Of a stretch of 64,000 bases of DNA, positions 60,753 to 64,000 are shown piece by piece. The DNA is taken from NCBI GenBank assembly GCA_965220485.1, contig OZ244832.1, positions 4,340,001 to 4,404,000 on the forward strand, read 5' to 3'. Each line of letters opens with the position of its first letter. Within the stretch, counting starts at the first letter, position 1. Below the pieces are notes generated by a model. That model ran no database searches and was not told where the DNA came from. It was given only the letters and a program-made list of their open reading frames with translations. Source of the stretch: Aldehydirespirator sp965220485. Its GTDB lineage: Bacteria; Actinomycetota; Acidimicrobiia; Acidimicrobiales; Aldehydirespiratoraceae. Made by a program: the position numbers and the translations under genes.

Positions 60753-61929
60753 CTAGGCGGTCGATGATGTCGTCGAGCACGGCGCGAGCGGTGCCGAAGT
60801 TGAGGCGCACGTGACCGTCGCCGTTAGTCCCGAACTCGCTGCCCTCGGACACGGCCACGCCGGCGCGCGGCAGCAGCCAGGCTGCCGGGGCTTCGCCGAG
60901 CCCGCAGGCCGACACGTCCAGCCAGGCCAGGAACGTGGAGTCGGGCCGGTGGAAGACGACCTCGGGCGCCTCGGCGTCGAGCCGGTTCGCGAGGTGGTCT
61001 CTCAGGCTGGCGAGGTGGGCCAGGAGCCCGTCGGACCAGGCCGCGCCGTGCGTCCAGGCCGCGATGGTGGCGTCGATGCCGGTGCGGGCCGCGTGGCCGA
61101 GCAGCAGCGGCAGATGGGCTTGGCGCACTCGCCGCCGCAGGTCTCGGTCGGCGTAGGCCATCACCGCGCAGCGCAGTCCCGACAGGGCGAACGTCTTGGC
61201 CGGGGAGGTTACGGTCACCACCCGTTCGGCTGCCCCTGGAATCGTCAGCATCGGCCTGAACGGCGCCGCGGAGTCGGGGTACACCAAGTCGGCGTGGATC
61301 TCGTCGGACACGACGTAGAAGTCGTAGGCGTGGGCCAGTTCGACGATCCGTTCCAGCACGTCTGCGCCGGCCACCCAGCCGGTGGGGTTGTGGGGATGGC
61401 ACCACAACAGCACCCGGGCGTCGGGCTCGCGGCGCACCAAGGCCTCGAGGTCGTCGGGATCGAGGGTCCAGCCGAGGTCGCGGTCGTAGCGCATCAGCCA
61501 CTCGAGCTGGCGTCGCCGGGCTGTGGGGCAGATCTGCAAGAAGATGTGGTAGATCGGCGGCGTGAGGATCACCCCCTCGCCGGGCCCTGCGAGGGCGGTT
61601 ATGGCCGCGGTGACGCCTTGGAGCACGTCGACGCAGGTGTGCACGAACTCCGGGTCGGGGCTCCAGCCGTAGCGCTCGGCGGCCCACCGGGCGAACGCCT
61701 CGCCCACGTCGTCTTCGAGGTCGTGGTAGCCGAAGTCTCCCCGGTCGATCGTGGTGCGCATGGCATCGAGCACGGCGGGCGGGGGCCGGAAGTCGTGCTC
61801 AGCCACCCAGGCGGGCAGCGTCTCGGCGGCGTACCTGGACCATTTGGCGTTGCGGTTGGACCGCTTGCGGGCTTCGTCGACGCTCGGGTCGAAGGCACCG
61901 ACGCGCCGGTCGCCGTCCGTTCCGATCAC
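60739..61929 (-). CDS. PatB/MalY-like class I/II aminotransferase (cystathionine beta-lyase type)
   Basis: A 396-residue PLP enzyme. The Schiff-base Lys is in 'TSPAKTFALSGLRCAVMAY', the cofactor Asp/Tyr region is 'YDFYVVSDEIHADLVYP', and the N-terminal 'AETLPAWVAEHDFRPPPAVL' with 'DFGYHDLED' is typical of PatB/MalY. It would cleave cystathionine or act as an aminotransferase. The reading frame ends inside the MITE at 60654-60752, which provides the final three residues and TAA. The native C-terminus was therefore cut and replaced, but only at the very end, so activity may be kept. Confidence 0.9.
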   Translation of the reverse strand: MIGTDGDRRVGAFDPSVDEARKRSNRNAKWSRYAAETLPAWVAEHDFRPPPAVLDAMRTTIDRGDFGYHDLEDDVGEAFARWAAERYGWSPDPEFVHTCVDVLQGVTAAITALAGPGEGVILTPPIYHIFLQICPTARRRQLEWLMRYDRDLGWTLDPDDLEALVRREPDARVLLWCHPHNPTGWVAGADVLERIVELAHAYDFYVVSDEIHADLVYPDSAAPFRPMLTIPGAAERVVTVTSPAKTFALSGLRCAVMAYADRDLRRRVRQAHLPLLLGHAARTGIDATIAAWTHGAAWSDGLLAHLASLRDHLANRLDAEAPEVVFHRPDSTFLAWLDVSACGLGEAPAAWLLPRAGVAVSEGSEFGTNGDGHVRLNFGTARAVLDDIIDRLGGWC

Positions 61930-62123
61930 AGGAAGCCACGCTAGCCGGGCCGCAACGAGCAGCGTGCCTGGCTTGCGCCGGTGGCATTGCTCGAAATTGG
62001 TGGCACTTCTTGCCCCTTTTGGGTCTGTTTCGTCACCAATTGGGCGGACGCTGGGAGCCAGCGTTCAGTGCCGGTCTGGCTCGTCCGGCTGCCAGTTCGG
62101 CGGGGATGGGCGGCGCGGGCGGG

Positions 62124-62170
62124 GAATTGGCAGCGTTTTGCACGGTATGCGTGCATTCTGCTGCCAGTTC
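62124..62170 (-). terminator. Stem-loop after the SPFH gene
   Basis: GAATTGGCAGC (62124-62134) pairs with GCTGCCAGTTC (62160-62170), with a 25-nt spacer. The same stem is found at 54174-54221. It starts 15 nt beyond the minus-strand stop at 62185. A second inverted pair (AATTGGTG/CACCAATT) lies nearby at about 61995-62041. Confidence 0.45.
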
Positions 62171-62184
62171 GATCAGGCCTGCGA

Positions 62185-63120
62185 TCAGACGGTCGAGAGA
62201 GTACCGGTATTGACGACGGGGGTTGTCTGCTGCTCGCTGGTTAGCACCACCAGCAGGTTGGCCACCATCGACGCCTTGGCCTGCTCGTCGAGCTCGACCA
62301 CCGAGCGCTCGGCCAGCAACTCCAGGGCGTCCTCGACCATGCCGACCGCCCCCTCCACGATGGTGCGCCGGGCGGCCACCACCGCAGCGGCCTGCTGGCG
62401 GCGCAGCATGGCCTCGGCGATCTCGGTGGCGTAGGCGAGATGGTTCAGCCGGGTCTCGATCACTTCCACGCCGGCCCGGTCGAGGCGGTCCTGCACCTCG
62501 GCGTGCAGAGTGGCCGCCACCGTGTCGGGATCGGAGCGCAGCGACACCCGATCACCCTCGAAGTCGTCGTAGGGATACTGGGTGCCCAGATGGCGGATGG
62601 CGGTCTCGCTCTGGACATGCACGAAGTCCTCGAAGTCGTCCACCTCGAACACGGCCGCAGCGGTGTCCACCACCCGCCACACCACCACCGCCGAGATTTC
62701 TATGGGGTTGCCTTCGGCGTCGTTGACCTTGGACACGCTGGTGGTGAAGTTGTGCACCCGCAGCGACACCTTGCGCGACTCCATGCGGGTGAACGGATTG
62801 GCCAGATGCCAGCCAGCGGTGTCGACCGTGCCCTTGTAGCGGCCGAACAGGATCAGCACCAGCCCCTCGTTGGGCTGCACCAGGTACTGGCCCGGCCACG
62901 AGAGCAGGAAAGCGATGCCGCCGACCGGGATGAGGAACACCAGTGGCCATGCCACCGCGGCGACGCCGACGATCCCGGCCGCGATCAACACCAGTCCGCC
63001 CAGAGCCATCAGCACGCCGAGCAGACCCGGCTTGGTGCTGGCGGGGCGGGCAGTCACCGCAGTGGTCTCGGCGCCCCGGGTGGGATTGTCGGAATCGGCA
63101 ACGGAGGGAGTGTCGGTCAT
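62185..63120 (-). CDS. SPFH/band-7 domain membrane protein
   Basis: About 311 residues (ATG 63120; another ATG three codons upstream). Two hydrophobic helices come first ('GVLMALGGLVLIAAGIVGVA', 'WPLVFLIPVGGIAFLLSWPG'). An SPFH domain follows with 'VQPNEGLVLILFGRYKGTVD' and 'GWHLANPFTRMESRKVSLRV'. Then comes a helical region rich in Ala/Glu ('ATEIAEAMLRRQQAAAVVAA') for oligomerisation. The family forms rings at the membrane and helps control proteases or membrane order. It is a single-gene unit with a stem-loop after it. Confidence 0.9.
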   Translation of the reverse strand: MTDTPSVADSDNPTRGAETTAVTARPASTKPGLLGVLMALGGLVLIAAGIVGVAAVAWPLVFLIPVGGIAFLLSWPGQYLVQPNEGLVLILFGRYKGTVDTAGWHLANPFTRMESRKVSLRVHNFTTSVSKVNDAEGNPIEISAVVVWRVVDTAAAVFEVDDFEDFVHVQSETAIRHLGTQYPYDDFEGDRVSLRSDPDTVAATLHAEVQDRLDRAGVEVIETRLNHLAYATEIAEAMLRRQQAAAVVAARRTIVEGAVGMVEDALELLAERSVVELDEQAKASMVANLLVVLTSEQQTTPVVNTGTLSTV

Positions 63121-63191
63121 GTCCGCCATCCTGTCACGGGGCCGCGTCAGTCGCTACCGTGACCGGTCGGTACTAGAGCCCGCCCGGCTAG

Positions 63192-63289
63192 ACGGTTAGT
63201 TCCAAGGGGTCAGTGGGTCTGTGGACAACCCCGAGCTTGGACGCCCTCACCCCTCACATCGTGGACCCCCACCCCTTGGAACTACTCAT
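63192..63289. mobile_element. 98-bp palindromic mini-element, flanked by CTAG
   Basis: A 98-bp stretch bordered by CTAG at 63188-63191 and 63290-63293. Inside, TAGTTCCAAGGGGT (63197-63210) is the exact complement of 63271-63284. It is unrelated in sequence to the 99-bp MITE but has the same size and the same CTAG borders. It lies in the spacer before the HTH gene. It was found once in this window. Confidence 0.55.
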
Positions 63290-63380
63290 CTAGGCGTCGA
63301 GCAGGTCAGCGCTGAACCAAGCACCGTGGGCGGCACACGCCGGCCACTCCCTACCCCGCAAGCGCGTACACTGTCGGCCA

Positions 63381-64000
63381 TGTCGGAGTTCTCACCCTAC
63401 GACGACGGCGACGAGCCCACCCCGCCACGCAAGCACCCCAGCCAGCACCCCATCAGGCTGGCGGCTCCCCTCGCCAGCGGTGTGCTGCACACCGCCCGGG
63501 AGGCTCTGGACGTGGAGCCCGGAGAGCTGGCTGCGGCGGCCGGGTGCGCTGAGACGCTAGTACGGCGCATCGAATCCGGCGACCACGACCCGGCCCTGGA
63601 CACCCTGGAGCGGATCCTCAACGCCTCGGGCTTGGAGATCCGCGCCGGACATAAAACCCCCGACGGCCATTACGCCGGGCCGTCACCCGACCACGCCGAG
63701 GCCTCTCGGGTGCGGGAGTCGTTGACGATGGCCCGGTCGCTGCGCGAGGAGATCGGCGCTCCCGCCCCTGGCCCGCCAACCGGGGCGCTGCCGGACTGGG
63801 ACGGCGAGGACCCTGCCCCTGGCCGGCCTTTCGGCGCGGACGAGAACCGCACCGACGGCGGCGGCTGGGCAGCGGTACTGCTGCGCTCCGCCCAAGCGGA
63901 GGCCCGCTCAGACACCCGAGCCTTCGCCTACGCCTGCGGTGTCACGGTCGCAGACCTCGAACGCATCCAGACGGGCGAGCTCCGCCCCACCGTGGGGGAG
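63381..64000 (+). CDS. Double helix-turn-helix (XRE-like) protein, 3' partial
   Basis: The ATG at 63381 opens a frame that continues past the window end (206 codons visible). Residues ~35-90 form an XRE-type HTH ('REALDVEPGELAAAAGCAET', 'RRIESGDHDPALDTLERILN'). A Pro-rich linker follows. A second similar domain starts near residue 165 ('LRSAQAEARSDTRAFAYACG', 'DLERIQTGELRP'). Two HTH domains in one chain are unusual for lone antitoxins, and it may regulate or neutralise a downstream gene outside the window. No terminator is reached. Confidence 0.75.

Noticed and set aside
1..64000. tRNA or rRNA genes
   Set aside because: I looked for tRNA-like T-loop and acceptor signatures by eye and found none. 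This is not a computed search; a tRNAscan run would settle it.

Overview
The window is one contiguous piece of a very GC-rich bacterial chromosome. Coding density is high, GTG starts are frequent, and many genes overlap by an ATGA stop/start. The gene content (corrinoid methyltransferase cluster, septum-formation-type lipoprotein, large secreted proteins built from 'LWSDGTTMW' repeats) suggests an actinobacterium, most likely Acidimicrobiia-like. That placement is inference; no rRNA or tRNA gene was seen here to settle it.

Layout. 1-4.8 kb: a peptide/nickel-type ABC importer (partial binding protein, two permeases, one ATPase). 5.5-11.8 kb (minus): a corrinoid-dependent methyl-transfer operon containing an MttB-superfamily methyltransferase, an Fe-S/ASKHA corrinoid activator, a pterin-binding methyltransferase, a 'virulence factor'-domain protein, a DUF1638 protein and a corrinoid protein. 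11.9-24.4 kb (plus): a seven-gene membrane operon with an ABC-2 exporter, a Gly-Gln-repeat protein, MoxR, DUF58 and a 1506-residue VWA protein. 24.4-36.1 kb: housekeeping and mixed genes (a toxin/antitoxin-like pair, an orphan CcmF, LeuS, a YcaQ-like protein, Nudix, a septum-formation lipoprotein, an amidohydrolase, Tag). 36.1-51 kb: two near-identical giant secreted repeat proteins. The first is followed by a convergent trypsin-like lipoprotein; the second is followed by the wreck of a related gene. A DUF4143 ATPase and several gene remnants lie between them. 51-57 kb: a RelE/RHH toxin-antitoxin pair and a minus-strand catabolic group (acyl-CoA-dehydrogenase-like, class III aminotransferase, NicX/M29-like, agmatinase-like). 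57-58.7 kb: a two-gene unit of a small unknown protein and an ImmA/IrrE-like protein without HExxH. 58.8-60.8 kb: an IS1182-like element and a 99-bp MITE. 60.7-64 kb: a PatB-like aminotransferase, an SPFH protein and a partial double-HTH regulator.

The unusual part is the repeat and mobile content. A full IS, two copies of a 99-bp inverted-repeat element and a third unrelated 98-bp palindromic element are all bounded by CTAG. There are also tandem arrays (74 bp x4.5, 68 bp x3), an intergenic repeat family at three loci, and in-frame tandem duplications inside several genes. The best candidates for something undescribed are the duplicated giant-protein/protease cassette, the CTAG-flanked mini-elements, the degenerate-IrrE pair, and the substrate and helper proteins of the methyl-transfer operon.
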